Counted from the first letter of the stretch, positions 27,142-36,591 are shown. The stretch is DNA of 64,000 nucleotides from Sedimenticola_A sp040506895 (GCA_040506895.1 JBEVVY010000001.1:186001-250000); one strand, 5' to 3'. Notes: generated by a model from the sequence alone, not told the origin. Program-made: numbers and translations.

Positions 27142-28845
27142 GTGACAACGCGTATTACAGTAGATCCGGTCACCCGTATCGAAGGACATCTGCGCATCGA
27201 TGTTGAAGTGGATGAGGGCAGGGTAACCAAGGCCTGGTCATCGGGCCAGATGTGGCGTGGTATCGAGAAGATCCTGGTGGGACGCGATCCCCGCGAGGCC
27301 TGGCTCTTCACCCAGCGCTTCTGCGGCGTATGCACCACGGTACACGCCATCACATCGGTGCGTGCAGTGGAGAATGCCCTGGACATGGAGGTGCCGGTCA
27401 ACGCCCAGCTGGTGCGTAATATCATTCAGACCGCCCACGCCATCCAGGACCATATCGTCCACTTCTACCACCTCTCCGCGGTGGACTGGGTGGACGTCGT
27501 ATCGGCCCTGGATGCGGACCCCAAGAAGGCGGCCCAGCTGGCCGAGAGCCTGTCCGACTGGCACCTCAACGGTCCCCACGAGATGAAGGCGGTGCAGGAC
27601 CGGCTGAAGGCTTTCGTCAGCAGCGGACAACTCGGTCCCTTCGCCACCGGTTACTGGGGACACCCGGCCATGAAGTTGCCGCCGGAAGTGAACCTGCTGG
27701 CGGTGGCCCACTACCTGCAGGCGCTTGAAGTTCAAAATTACGCCAACAAGATCGTCGCCATCCTGGGCGGCAAGTCGCCCCATATCCAGAACCTTGCCGT
27801 GGGCGGCATCGCCAACTCCATCAACATGGACAGCCAGTCTGTGCTGAACATGGAGCGGCTGATGATGATCAAGGGCTGGATCGACAAGCTGGATCATTTC
27901 GTCAAGTCCACCTACATGACAGACGTGCCCGCAATCGGTGCCTTCTACCTGGATTGGGCCGGCTACGGCAAGGGCGTGACCAACTACCTGTCGGTGCCCG
28001 ACTGTCCCCAGGACAGCAAGGGCACCGTGTTCGATCTGCCCGGCGGTTATATCGAGAACGGTGATCTCAGCACCTTCAAGCCCATCACCAGTCACGGTGA
28101 TCCCTACTTCCGCGACGGTGTGGCGGAGAGCTCCAAGCACGCCTGGTACGAGGGCGACGCCGCGCTTCATCCCTATGATGGAACAACCGAACCCCAGTAC
28201 ACCGACTTCCAGGACGAGGGGCAGTACTCCTGGGTCAAGGCGCCCACCTTCTATGGCAAGCGCGCCCAGGTGGGACCCCTGGCCAATGTCTTCGTCATGG
28301 TCGCTTCAGGCCACGAAGGGGCCAAGAAGTATCTCGATGGTGCCATGGGCACCCTGCGTACCGTTTCTGCCAACCCGGACATACCGGTCGAGGCGTTGCA
28401 CTCCACCATCGGTCGTCATGCTGCCCGTGCTGTCCGCTGCGGCGTGATGATGGATACCCTGAAGCAGCAGTGGCAGAAGCTGATCGACAACATCGCCACC
28501 AGCGATACCGACACCTTCAATCCGCCGGTATTTCCAAAAGGCGAGGTGAGGGGCTTCGGCTTCCACGAGGCGCCCCGCGGTGCGCTGTCACACTGGGTGG
28601 TGATCGAGGACGGCAAGATCAAGAACTACCAGGCGGTGGTGCCCAGTACCTGGAACTCCGGCCCCAGGGACCAGAACGACGAGATCGGTCCCTACGAGGC
28701 GTCGCTCATGGACAACCCGGTGGCCGATCCGGAGAAGCCGCTGGAGGTGTTGCGCACCGTGCACTCCTTCGATCCCTGTATCGCCTGCGCCATCCACATG
28801 GTGGATACCGAGCAGCAGGAGATCGTCAAGGTGAAGGCGCTGTAG
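27142..28845 (+). CDS. hybC: [NiFe]-hydrogenase-2-type large subunit
   Basis: This 567-residue catalytic subunit is the same length as E. coli HybC. The N-terminal active-site motif is RFCGVCTTVH (Cys61, Cys64); the C-terminal motif is DPCIACAIH (Cys546, Cys549). These four cysteines bind the Ni-Fe(CN)2CO centre. A 15-residue tail follows His552 and would be removed by the HybD-type protease encoded downstream once nickel is in place. The start is GTG at 27142, preceded by GAGGAGAATTTATT. It splits H2 at the outer face of the membrane as partner of HybO. Confidence 0.96.
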   Translation: MTTRITVDPVTRIEGHLRIDVEVDEGRVTKAWSSGQMWRGIEKILVGRDPREAWLFTQRFCGVCTTVHAITSVRAVENALDMEVPVNAQLVRNIIQTAHAIQDHIVHFYHLSAVDWVDVVSALDADPKKAAQLAESLSDWHLNGPHEMKAVQDRLKAFVSSGQLGPFATGYWGHPAMKLPPEVNLLAVAHYLQALEVQNYANKIVAILGGKSPHIQNLAVGGIANSINMDSQSVLNMERLMMIKGWIDKLDHFVKSTYMTDVPAIGAFYLDWAGYGKGVTNYLSVPDCPQDSKGTVFDLPGGYIENGDLSTFKPITSHGDPYFRDGVAESSKHAWYEGDAALHPYDGTTEPQYTDFQDEGQYSWVKAPTFYGKRAQVGPLANVFVMVASGHEGAKKYLDGAMGTLRTVSANPDIPVEALHSTIGRHAARAVRCGVMMDTLKQQWQKLIDNIATSDTDTFNPPVFPKGEVRGFGFHEAPRGALSHWVVIEDGKIKNYQAVVPSTWNSGPRDQNDEIGPYEASLMDNPVADPEKPLEVLRTVHSFDPCIACAIHMVDTEQQEIVKVKAL

Positions 28846-28939
28846 GTCTGCGTCCGGAATGACGAGTGGAAAGTAAAACGGGGTGCCGCATCTTTTCCCG
28901 AAACAAGCTGTGTTGCCTCACCCAACAAAGGTTATGAAA

Positions 28940-29521
28940 ATGATGCTGACGAATAAATATGCTGTTTTGGCACTGGCCCTGCTTGTACCTTCCATGGCTG
29001 CTGCCCATACGGGACACGGAATGACACCCGGCCTGGTGCATGGCCTGGCTCATCCGCTCGGCGGGCTGGATCACCTGCTGGCGATGGTCGCCGTGGGTGT
29101 CGTCGCTGCACATGCCGGTGGGCGTTCGCTGTGGCTGTTGCCGATATCGTTTGTCGGCCTGATGCTTGCAGGCAGCCTGGTCGCATTGTCTGCCATCGCG
29201 CTGCCCATGGTGGAGGGGGGTATTCTCCTCTCCGTGGTTGCCCTGGGTGTGATGATCGCACTGGGTGTGCGTATGCCACCACTGCCGGCGATTGGCCTGG
29301 TCGGCTTCTTCGGCATGTTCCACGGTTATGCCCATGGCCTGGAACTGGCAGTGGCATCCCAAGCCATTGGATACATGGCAGGCTTTGCAGTGATGACAAT
29401 CACCCTGCACGGTAGCGGTATTATGCTTGGTCGCTGGCTTCAGCAGCTGCCGGCCCCGGTATATAAACTGGCTGGTGCCGCAACCGCATCTACCGGTCTT
29501 GCCCTGGCGCTGTTGTCATGA
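28940..29521 (+). CDS. hupE: HupE/UreJ-family nickel permease
   Basis: This 193-residue membrane protein has a signal-like N-terminus ending in MAAAHTGHG, followed by the HupE signature HGLAHPLGGLDHLLAMVAVG and five further hydrophobic segments. HupE proteins import nickel for hydrogenase; the histidines after the signal and in HPLGGLDH are metal-binding in the family. An in-frame start at 28883 gives an implausible tail, whereas 28940 places AAAGG eight bases upstream and yields a clean signal peptide. The stop overlaps the hybD start (ATGA). Confidence 0.87.
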   Translation: MMLTNKYAVLALALLVPSMAAAHTGHGMTPGLVHGLAHPLGGLDHLLAMVAVGVVAAHAGGRSLWLLPISFVGLMLAGSLVALSAIALPMVEGGILLSVVALGVMIALGVRMPPLPAIGLVGFFGMFHGYAHGLELAVASQAIGYMAGFAVMTITLHGSGIMLGRWLQQLPAPVYKLAGAATASTGLALALLS

Positions 29522-30069
29522 ACGGGGAAGGGATCACCACCCTGGTCATCGGTGTCGGCAACGTGCTGATGCAGGATGAAGGGGCAGGGGTGCGTGCGGT
29601 GGAACTGCTGGAGAGCCGCTATCACGTGCCCCCTCACGTGGAGTTTCTCGACGGGGGTACCGCGGGAACCGAACTGCTCGAACCCATGCGTGGCAAGGAG
29701 CGGCTGATCATCGCCGATTGCGTCAATACCGGTGCGCCTCCCGGTACCCTCGTTCGCCTGGTCGACGAGCAGATCCCGGCCTTCTTCCAGACCAAGCTCT
29801 CCAACCACCAGCTGGGTATTTCCGACCTTTTGGCGGTGCTCACAGTGACCGGTGAAGCACCCAGGCATGTCACCATCATCGGCATGGTGCCCTACCAGTT
29901 GGAGAACCGGCTTGGCCTGAGTGAGGCGTCTGCCGAGCGGCTGGAGGAGATGGTGCGGATGCTGGTGGATGAACTCGCCCTGGCGGGGGTCACGTTACAG
30001 CCCCGCAGTGAACCTCTTCGCTGTTTCTGGGACGAACAGGGCAAACTGGAGGAACCGCTGTGTGCATAG
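29518..30069 (+). CDS. hybD: Hydrogenase maturation protease (HybD-type)
   Basis: This 183-residue protein has the peptidase M52 signatures GVGNVLMQDEGAGVRAVELL (nickel-sensing Glu in DEG), FLDGGTAG, an Asp in ADCVNTG and NHQLG with the third metal ligand. It cuts the C-terminal tail from the large subunit after active-site insertion. Its place in the hyb operon argues that HybC is its client, while a second protease (38098) serves HupL. It is about 20 residues longer than E. coli HybD, with extra sequence at the C-terminus (SEPLRCFWDEQGK). It overlaps both neighbours. Confidence 0.93.
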   Translation: MNGEGITTLVIGVGNVLMQDEGAGVRAVELLESRYHVPPHVEFLDGGTAGTELLEPMRGKERLIIADCVNTGAPPGTLVRLVDEQIPAFFQTKLSNHQLGISDLLAVLTVTGEAPRHVTIIGMVPYQLENRLGLSEASAERLEEMVRMLVDELALAGVTLQPRSEPLRCFWDEQGKLEEPLCA

Positions 30070-30356
30070 GCGCACCGGTACAGGTGATCGAACCCCGGGG
30101 GTTTACCGCCCTCTGTCGTGGACGTAACGGTGAGGAGGAGGTCAACCTGATGTTGATCGGCCCCCAACCCGAGGGTACCTGGCTGCTCAATTTTCTCGGC
30201 TCCGCCCGGGAGGTGCTGAGCGAGGACGACGCGAACAAGATCAACAGCGCCCTGGATGCCCTCTCGCTGGTGATGAGCGGCGAGGAGTCTCTTGATCTCG
30301 ATGCCTATTTCCCTGATCTTGTTGCACAGGAAATCGACACACGGGAGACGTCATGA
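30060..30356 (+). CDS. HypC/HupF-family hydrogenase chaperone
   Basis: This 98-residue protein begins MCIGAPVQVIEP (GTG start at 30060), carrying the essential Cys2 of HypC proteins. It has the longer C-terminal half (WLLNFLGSAREVLSEDDANKI) seen in HupF. HypC-type chaperones carry the Fe(CN)2CO group to the large subunit; HupF proteins also help protect it from oxygen. It is the counterpart of hupF at 38819 and one of three HypC-family genes in the window. It overlaps the protease upstream and the hybE-like gene downstream. Confidence 0.88.
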   Translation: MCIGAPVQVIEPRGFTALCRGRNGEEEVNLMLIGPQPEGTWLLNFLGSAREVLSEDDANKINSALDALSLVMSGEESLDLDAYFPDLVAQEIDTRETS

Positions 30357-30934
30357 CGCATGCCAGTGACATCGCGGGACGTATCGAGCGCTGTTTCAAT
30401 CGAATCCACACGGAGCGTATGCAGGGCCTGCCCATCGTCAATGATGAGCTGAGCGTTCAGGCCCTGGGGTTCCAGTCCTGGAATGGTCACCAGGTCGGCA
30501 TCATCATAACCCCCTGGCTGATGAACCTGGTCATGATGCCAATGAGCGAGGAGGAGTGGGGCGATCTGCTGCTGGATTCGAAGCGCGAGTTCGATTTCCC
30601 GTCGCGATCGGTCACCTTCGTGCTGACCGAGTTCGATGACCTGGGACGGTGCATGAGCAGTGCGATCCACTCGCCGATGAACGGTTTCCCGGACCAGGCC
30701 GGTGCGGTATCTGTTGCAGAGCATTTTCTCCAGGAGTTGATGGACGAGTCCCTGCAGGTGGAAACCGATCCGGAGGATGAGCGGTTGCAGCGTTTCCTGC
30801 AGGGTGAGGAGATGCGTAAAGCGGATGGTGAGAGCGAACAGATCACGGAAGAGACACCTATCAGCGAAAAAATCCAACAGCCTGTCAGCCGGCGGGAGCT
30901 GCTGCGTGGACTCTTTTCTGCCGGCCAGGATTAG
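30353..30934 (+). CDS. hybE: Hydrogenase assembly chaperone HybE/HupJ
   Basis: This 193-residue protein belongs to the HybE family: GFQSWNGHQVGIIITPWLMNLVMMP is the conserved core (WxG..ITPWxMN), and FVLTEFDDLGRCMSSAIHSPM the second block. HybE is thought to bind the small subunit and hold it back from Tat export until it is mature. The C-terminus ends in PVSRRELLRGLFSAGQD, very like the Tat motif of HybO. HupJ at 40662 has the same tail. It overlaps the upstream gene by four bases. Confidence 0.88.
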   Translation: MTHASDIAGRIERCFNRIHTERMQGLPIVNDELSVQALGFQSWNGHQVGIIITPWLMNLVMMPMSEEEWGDLLLDSKREFDFPSRSVTFVLTEFDDLGRCMSSAIHSPMNGFPDQAGAVSVAEHFLQELMDESLQVETDPEDERLQRFLQGEEMRKADGESEQITEETPISEKIQQPVSRRELLRGLFSAGQD

Positions 30935-31044
30935 TTATTATCGCGGCACCTTAATAGGTCATGTTCAGCACCATAGGCCTGGCTCAGACAGGTGAAAGCG
31001 TATCCGCCTGACATCACACTTTGTGTCAGTTAGGATACGAACCA

Positions 31045-31755
31045 ATGAATACCTCACCACTCATCGATATCGCCGCACTGGCCTGGTTCCTGTTCGCCTG
31101 GATGGGCTACACCCGTTTCGCGAAGAGGCGCTGCGCAACCACTATCTGCCTGGCCAGTGTAATGCACATGTATCGCCAGCAGTGGATGATGCAGATGATG
31201 CGCCGGGAAAATCGCATCGCCGACATGTCGGCCATCGCCAGCCTGGAGCGCAGTGTCACTTTTTTCGGTTCCAGCGCGCTGATCATCGTGGCAGGACTGC
31301 TGACCCTGCTCGGCTATATCAATGAAGCGATGGCCCTGATCAGTAACCTGCCGCTGTCGGTACCCCAGTCGGAACTGTTGTGGGAGGCCAAGATACTCCT
31401 GTTGCTGGTGATATTCGTATACGCCTTTTTCAAGTTCACCTGGAGTATGCGGCAGAACGGCTTTGCCACCGCCCTGATGGGAGCCGCCCCCCTGGCAGAG
31501 GATAGGTCTGTGTCTGAAGGTGAGAGGCAGGATGCCGCCGAGCGTATCGCGCGGGTGATCTCCATGGCCGCCCATCACTTCAACTTCGGCATTCGATCCT
31601 ACTATTTTGCCCTTGCCGCCCTGGTCTGGTTCTGGAACCCCTGGATATTCATGGCTGCCACCGCACTGGTGGTCTACGTACTCTATCGAAGGGAGTTTCA
31701 CTCGTCGGTTCTCAAGACGTTGATGTCCAATGAGCGCCCGGATATTCGCTCCTGA
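31045..31755 (+). CDS. DUF599 membrane protein
   Basis: This 236-residue protein has four or five hydrophobic segments (about 5-24, 72-95, 118-138, 180-215). The sequence between them (FAKRRCATTICLASVMHMYRQQWM) matches the DUF599 family of inner-membrane proteins of unknown function. The ATG at 31045 is preferred over an upstream TTG because TAGGATACG lies at the right distance. It begins 110 bases after hybE with no clear promoter or terminator between, so it may be read through from the hyb operon. No functional link to hydrogenase is known to me. Confidence 0.78.
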   Translation: MNTSPLIDIAALAWFLFAWMGYTRFAKRRCATTICLASVMHMYRQQWMMQMMRRENRIADMSAIASLERSVTFFGSSALIIVAGLLTLLGYINEAMALISNLPLSVPQSELLWEAKILLLLVIFVYAFFKFTWSMRQNGFATALMGAAPLAEDRSVSEGERQDAAERIARVISMAAHHFNFGIRSYYFALAALVWFWNPWIFMAATALVVYVLYRREFHSSVLKTLMSNERPDIRS

Positions 31756-31844
31756 ATACCGGGAGGTGAGGAGGGCACTCATCGTAGTCTAATCCACGCA
31801 TCCTTCGTGGATAAGCAGCCGGTTCCATGTGGTAGCTTTGAATA

Positions 31845-33299
31845 ATGATGTTCAAGAACAGCTACACGGACCTGGGCGACATTTTCTACCAAAGTATCGC
31901 GCCTGAGCCTGTTGAATCACCTCGAACCTTTCTCTGGAACGACAGGTTGGCAGAGGAGCTGTTACTTGCCGATAAGCTGGACCTGTCCACGGTGGATCTG
32001 GCCGGGCTGTTTTCAGGCAATGACCTGTTACCGGGCTCCGAACCCATTGCACTGGCTTATGCCGGCCACCAGTTCGGTAATTTCGTACCCCAGCTCGGTG
32101 ATGGCAGGGCGCACCTCCTGGGTGAGACAACCGATCGATCGGGGCTGAGAAAGGATATCCAGCTCAAGGGTTCGGGGCAGACGACGTTCTCCCGCAACGG
32201 TGATGGGCGTTGTGCACTGGGCCCTGCCATCAGGGAGTTCATCATGGGCGAGGCGATGCATGCCCTCGGTGTCCCCTCAACACGCAGCCTCGCCGTTACG
32301 GCCACGGGTGAGACGGTCTATCGCGATACGCCACAACCCGGGGCGGTTGTGACCCGTGTCGCCTCCAGTCACCTGCGTGTCGGTACCTTCGAATACTTTG
32401 CAGCGCGGAACAATTATCGTGCTGTCGAGAAGCTTTGCGACTACGCCATCCTGCGTCATTACCCTGAACTTGGGGAGGCAGGGAGCGATCGTTTCATCAT
32501 GCTCCTGGAAAACGTCATGCAACGCCAGATCGAGCTGGTCGTCGAGTGGTTAAGGGTGGGCTTCATTCACGGTGTCATGAATACTGACAACACCGCCATC
32601 TCGGGAGAGACCATCGATTACGGTCCCTGCGCGATGATGGGGGTCTACAACCCGGAGACCGTATTCAGCTCCATCGACAGGCAGGGTCGCTACGCCTTTG
32701 GCAATCAGCCCTCCATTGCACAGTGGAACATGGCCCGCTTTGCCGAGACCCTGCTGCCACTGATCGATGAGGACGAGAAGCGGGCAGTGGATAGTGCGGT
32801 TTCAGTCATAGAGAAGTTCAGCGACCGGTTCCAGGATCGGTATCTCAACATGATGACCCGCAAAACGGGGCTCACCAGGCGGTCATCTTCCGACCATTCG
32901 CTGATCACAGACCTGCTGGATCTGCTGCTGCAGAAGCGGCTGGACTACACGAACAGCTTTCACCTGCTGACCGATTCCCTGTCATCCCCATCCGCTGAAG
33001 AGCGAATAGCTGGCCAGCTTGGCGACTGGTATATCCGTTGGCGACGTGGCCTGGATGATCAGCCGGAAGAGAGTGGGGCGGTCCAGGCGATGATGAGAGA
33101 GGCCAATCCCCTGGTGATCCCCAGGAATCATCACATGGAAAGTGTGATTGATACCTGCATCGAGAGTGGGTCGCCTGACGCTGCGGAAGTGTTCCTTGAA
33201 ACCCTCCATTCTCCCTACAGGGTGACCGCCAGGACCCTCCAGTACCAGGTTGTTCCCGATTACGAGGACGTCGGTTACCAGACCTTTTGCGGTACCTGA
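31845..33299 (+). CDS. selO: Protein adenylyltransferase SelO (YdiU)
   Basis: This 484-residue pseudokinase-fold protein has the SelO landmarks NSYTDLGDIFYQSIAPEPV, YAGHQFGNFVPQLGDGRA, the glycine-rich loop QLKGSGQTTFSRNGDGR and GVMNTDNTAISGETIDYGPC. SelO transfers AMP to protein hydroxyls and responds to oxidative stress. The protein ends CGT-stop, with cysteine three residues from the end, where eukaryotic SelO has selenocysteine. The length matches E. coli YdiU (478). It is not known as a hydrogenase gene. It may simply be a neighbour, although its redox role fits an H2/O2 lifestyle. Confidence 0.94.
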   Translation: MMFKNSYTDLGDIFYQSIAPEPVESPRTFLWNDRLAEELLLADKLDLSTVDLAGLFSGNDLLPGSEPIALAYAGHQFGNFVPQLGDGRAHLLGETTDRSGLRKDIQLKGSGQTTFSRNGDGRCALGPAIREFIMGEAMHALGVPSTRSLAVTATGETVYRDTPQPGAVVTRVASSHLRVGTFEYFAARNNYRAVEKLCDYAILRHYPELGEAGSDRFIMLLENVMQRQIELVVEWLRVGFIHGVMNTDNTAISGETIDYGPCAMMGVYNPETVFSSIDRQGRYAFGNQPSIAQWNMARFAETLLPLIDEDEKRAVDSAVSVIEKFSDRFQDRYLNMMTRKTGLTRRSSSDHSLITDLLDLLLQKRLDYTNSFHLLTDSLSSPSAEERIAGQLGDWYIRWRRGLDDQPEESGAVQAMMREANPLVIPRNHHMESVIDTCIESGSPDAAEVFLETLHSPYRVTARTLQYQVVPDYEDVGYQTFCGT

Positions 33300-33484
33300 C
33301 TCAGCCACGTGTAGCGGGGCCGTCTGGATCCGGTAACCCGTGATAAAACGACTATAAACACCAATTTTCATATGGAAAGCAGGTTTCCGATTACTCTTCC
33401 ATCTCTCCCTGTTGGTTTGCGGTCTGGATAAAGTGTGCTTCTACAACAATTCACTAACCTGTTGATTAATATGAATTAAAAAAA

Positions 33485-33500
33485 TGGCATGGCTGTTGCA
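33485..33500 (+). promoter_or_regulatory. Sigma-54 promoter of the hup structural operon
   Basis: TGGCATGGCTGTTGCA gives -24 (TGGCAT) and -12 (TTGCA) elements at the right spacing, one base off the ideal TGGCAC. It lies 72 bases before the hupS ATG in an AT-rich 270-base gap. The distance to the start codon is almost the same as for the hyb promoter. Confidence 0.82.
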
Positions 33501-33571
33501 ATCCAGGTGTCAGATGCGAACAAGACTCAGTTTAAAACGCATCATTGATTCCGACCTGGAGGAGTACGGCC

Positions 33572-34648
33572 ATGACCGAAACCTTTTACGACGTAATGCG
33601 ACGGCAGGGGATAACCCGTCGCAGTTTTCTTAAATTCTGCAGCCTGACAGCGTCAGCCCTGGGATTGGGGCCGGCCATGGTGCCGCGCATCGCCGAGGCG
33701 ATGGAGACCAAGCCGCGCATCCCGGTGCTCTGGTTGCATGGCCTTGAGTGCACCTGTTGTTCCGAGTCCTTTATCCGCTCGGCCCATCCGCTGGCGAAGG
33801 ACGTGGTGCTGTCGATGATCTCCCTCGACTACGACGACACCATCATGGCCGCTGCCGGCCACCAGGCCGAGGCGATCATCGAGGAGACGATCGAGAAGTA
33901 CGACGGCAACTTCATCCTTGCCGTGGAAGGCAACCCGCCCCTGGATCAGGACGGCATGTCCTGCATCATCGGCGGCCGGCCCTTCCTCGAACAGCTGAAA
34001 CATGCGGCCGATCACTGCAAGGCGATCATCTCCTGGGGCTCCTGTGCCTCCTGGGGTTGTGTGCAGGCGGCACGCCCGAATCCCACCCGGGCCACTCCCG
34101 TGCACAAGGTGCCGGGTATCGCCGACAAGCCGATCATCAAGGTGCCGGGTTGTCCGCCCATTGCCGAGGTGATGACCGCGGTGATCACCTACATCCTCAC
34201 CTTCGAGCGTTTCCCCGAGCTGGATCGCCAGGGCCGGCCGAAGATGTTCTACAGCCAGCGTATCCACGACAAGTGCTACCGCCGTCCCCACTTCGATGCG
34301 GGGCAGTTCGTCGAGTCCTGGGACGACGAGTCGGCACGCAAGGGCTACTGCCTCTACAAGATGGGCTGTAAAGGGCCCACCACCTACAACGCCTGCTCCA
34401 CGGTGCGTTGGAACGGCGGCCTGTCGTTCCCGATCCAGGCAGGTCACCCCTGTATCGGCTGCTCCGAGGACGGTTTCTGGGACAAGGGCTCCTTCTACCA
34501 GCACACCACCGACACCAACGTGTTCGGTGTCGAGGCCAACGCTGACAAGGTCGGCCTCGCATCCGCAGGGATCGTCGGTGCCGCGGCAGCCGCCCATGCG
34601 GCAGTCACGGCGATCAAGAATGCCCAGAAGAAGGGAGACCAGGAATAA
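33572..34648 (+). CDS. hupS: Oxygen-tolerant (group 1d) [NiFe]-hydrogenase small subunit
   Basis: This 358-residue protein has a Tat signal (ITRRSFLKF). The proximal-cluster motif is LECTCCSES, with Cys60, Cys62 and Cys63; GSCASWGC gives Cys158 and Cys163, and PGCPP gives Cys194. Cys62 and Cys163 are the two supernumerary cysteines that build the [4Fe-3S] cluster of oxygen-tolerant hydrogenases such as E. coli Hyd-1. Distal and medial ligands (HDKCYRRPHF, YCLYKMGCKGP, NACST, HPCIGC) are present. The start at 33572 is set by GGAGGAG at 33558-33564. It overlaps hupL by one base. Confidence 0.96.
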   Translation: MTETFYDVMRRQGITRRSFLKFCSLTASALGLGPAMVPRIAEAMETKPRIPVLWLHGLECTCCSESFIRSAHPLAKDVVLSMISLDYDDTIMAAAGHQAEAIIEETIEKYDGNFILAVEGNPPLDQDGMSCIIGGRPFLEQLKHAADHCKAIISWGSCASWGCVQAARPNPTRATPVHKVPGIADKPIIKVPGCPPIAEVMTAVITYILTFERFPELDRQGRPKMFYSQRIHDKCYRRPHFDAGQFVESWDDESARKGYCLYKMGCKGPTTYNACSTVRWNGGLSFPIQAGHPCIGCSEDGFWDKGSFYQHTTDTNVFGVEANADKVGLASAGIVGAAAAAHAAVTAIKNAQKKGDQE

Positions 34649-36444
34649 TGAGCACTATCACTACACCCAACGGCTTCAACCTGGACGACTCGGGTCAGCG
34701 CGTGGTCGTGGACCCGGTCACCCGGATCGAGGGCCACATGCGTTGCGAGGTCAACGTCGACGACAACAACATCATCCGCAACGCGGTCTCCACCGGTACC
34801 ATGTGGCGCGGGCTGGAGGTGATTCTCAAGGGGCGCGATCCGCGTGATGCCTGGGCCTTCACCCAGCGCATCTGCGGCGTCTGCACCGGCACCCATGCAC
34901 TGACCTCGGTGAGGGCGGTGGAGGATGCCCTGGGTATCGACATCCCGGAGAACGCCAACTCCATCCGTAACATCATGCAGCTCACCCTGCAGGCCCACGA
35001 TCACCTGGTGCACTTCTATCACCTGCACGCCCTGGACTGGGTCAACCCGGTGAACGCCCTGAAGGCGGACCCCAAGGCGACATCCGAGCTGCAGCAGAAG
35101 GTCTCTCCCAACCACCCGATGTCATCACCCGGGTACTTCCGGGATATCCAGAACCGTCTCAAGAAGTTCGTGGAGAGCGGCCAGCTCGGTCCCTTCAAGA
35201 ACGGTTACTGGACCAATCCCGCATACCTGCTGCCGCCGGAAGCCGACCTGATGGCGGTGACCCACTACCTTGAGGCCCTCGACTTCCAGAAGGACATCAT
35301 GAAGATCCGCACCATCTTCGGTGGCAAGGATCCCCATCCCAACTGGCTGGTGGGTGGCGTGCCCTGTCCCATCAACGTGGATGGTGTGGGCTCCGTCGGT
35401 GGACTCAACATGGTCAACCTCAACCAGATATCGTCCCTTATCGACCAGACCCGGGAGTTCATCAAGAACGTCTACATACCCGACCTGCTCGCGATCGCCC
35501 AGTTCTACAAGGGGTGGCTCTACGGCGGCGGCATCTCCAGCATGAACGTGCTCTCCTACGGCGATATCCCGGACCGCGCCAATGACTACTCGGCAGCGAA
35601 CCTGATGATGCCCCGGGGTGCCATCATCAACGGCAACCTGAAGGAGGTGCACGAGGTCGACCTGCGCAATCCGGACGAGATCCAGGAGTTCGTTCCCCAC
35701 TCCTGGTACAAGTACGCCGACGAGTCCAGGGGGCTGCACCCCTGGGACGGCGTTACCGAACCCAACTTCGAACTGGGCCCCAACACCCGGGGTACGAAGA
35801 CCAACATCGAGCAGATCGACGAAGAGGCCAAGTACTCCTGGATCAAGGCGCCCCGCTGGCGCGGTCATCCCATGGAGGTGGGTCCCCTGGCACGCTACGT
35901 TGTGGGCTATGCCCAGGGGCACGAAGAGATCACCGAGCAGATCAACTTCGTGCTCAAGACCCTGGATGTACCGGTGGATGCGCTCTTCTCGACCCTGGGA
36001 CGTACCGCGGCCCGTGCCCTGGAGGCGGATTGGGCCGGCGACAAGATGCGCTACTTCATGGACAAGCTGGTTGCCAACATCAAGGCCGGCGATTCCAGTA
36101 CCGCCAATGTCGACAACTGGGACCCCTCAACCTGGCCAAAGGAGGCCAAGGGTGTCGGTTTCACCGAGGCGCCTCGTGGCGCACTGGGACACTGGATCCG
36201 TATCAAGGATACCCGCATCGACAACTACCAGTGCGTGGTGCCCACCACCTGGAACGGTTCGCCCCGTGATGACCAGGGCAACATCGGCGCCTTCGAGGCC
36301 TCGCTCATGAACACCAAGGTTGAACGGGCCGAAGAGCCGGTGGAGATCCTGCGCACCCTGCACAGTTTCGATCCCTGCCTGGCCTGTTCCACCCACGTGA
36401 TGAGCGAGGAGGGTGAGGAGCTGGCAGAGGTGAAGGTGCGCTGA
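34648..36444 (+). CDS. hupL: Group 1d [NiFe]-hydrogenase large subunit
   Basis: This 598-residue catalytic subunit is nearly identical in length to E. coli HyaB. Active-site motifs are RICGVCTGTH (Cys76, Cys79) and DPCLACSTH (Cys577, Cys580). The 15 residues after His583 form the tail removed during maturation, probably by the HupD protease. Together with HupS it oxidises H2 in the periplasm and passes electrons to the cytochrome b HupC. A repeat element and a 65-residue gene separate it from hupC. Confidence 0.97.
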   Translation: MSTITTPNGFNLDDSGQRVVVDPVTRIEGHMRCEVNVDDNNIIRNAVSTGTMWRGLEVILKGRDPRDAWAFTQRICGVCTGTHALTSVRAVEDALGIDIPENANSIRNIMQLTLQAHDHLVHFYHLHALDWVNPVNALKADPKATSELQQKVSPNHPMSSPGYFRDIQNRLKKFVESGQLGPFKNGYWTNPAYLLPPEADLMAVTHYLEALDFQKDIMKIRTIFGGKDPHPNWLVGGVPCPINVDGVGSVGGLNMVNLNQISSLIDQTREFIKNVYIPDLLAIAQFYKGWLYGGGISSMNVLSYGDIPDRANDYSAANLMMPRGAIINGNLKEVHEVDLRNPDEIQEFVPHSWYKYADESRGLHPWDGVTEPNFELGPNTRGTKTNIEQIDEEAKYSWIKAPRWRGHPMEVGPLARYVVGYAQGHEEITEQINFVLKTLDVPVDALFSTLGRTAARALEADWAGDKMRYFMDKLVANIKAGDSSTANVDNWDPSTWPKEAKGVGFTEAPRGALGHWIRIKDTRIDNYQCVVPTTWNGSPRDDQGNIGAFEASLMNTKVERAEEPVEILRTLHSFDPCLACSTHVMSEEGEELAEVKVR

Positions 36445-36489
36445 TTGATTATGAGTAGAAATTCACCCAGGCCCATTGACAGCACGGTT

Positions 36490-36591
36490 CCCTCTCCCTG
36501 CGAGGGAGAGGGGTAGGGTGAGGGTGAATATAAATGACAGTTCGCTGTTTGATCCCCCTCACCCCGACCCTCTCCCCAAAGGGGGAGAGGG
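36490..36591. repeat. Paired-hairpin repeat, copy A
   Basis: Two GC-rich hairpins in opposite orientation: CCCTCTCCCTGCGAGGGAGA with GGGTGAGGGTGAA on the left, then CCCCCTCACCCCGACCCTC with a CCCC-AAA-GGGG loop on the right. The same layout recurs at 45073 and 45678, with partial copies at 45242 and 48999. It resembles REP/BIME-type intergenic elements. Here it sits between hupL and the small gene at 36636 and could modulate mRNA stability. Confidence 0.85.

Noticed and set aside
28470..28862. Extra plus-strand frames inside hybC and other GC-rich genes
   Set aside because: They are frame shadows with Arg/Pro-rich composition and no family resemblance.
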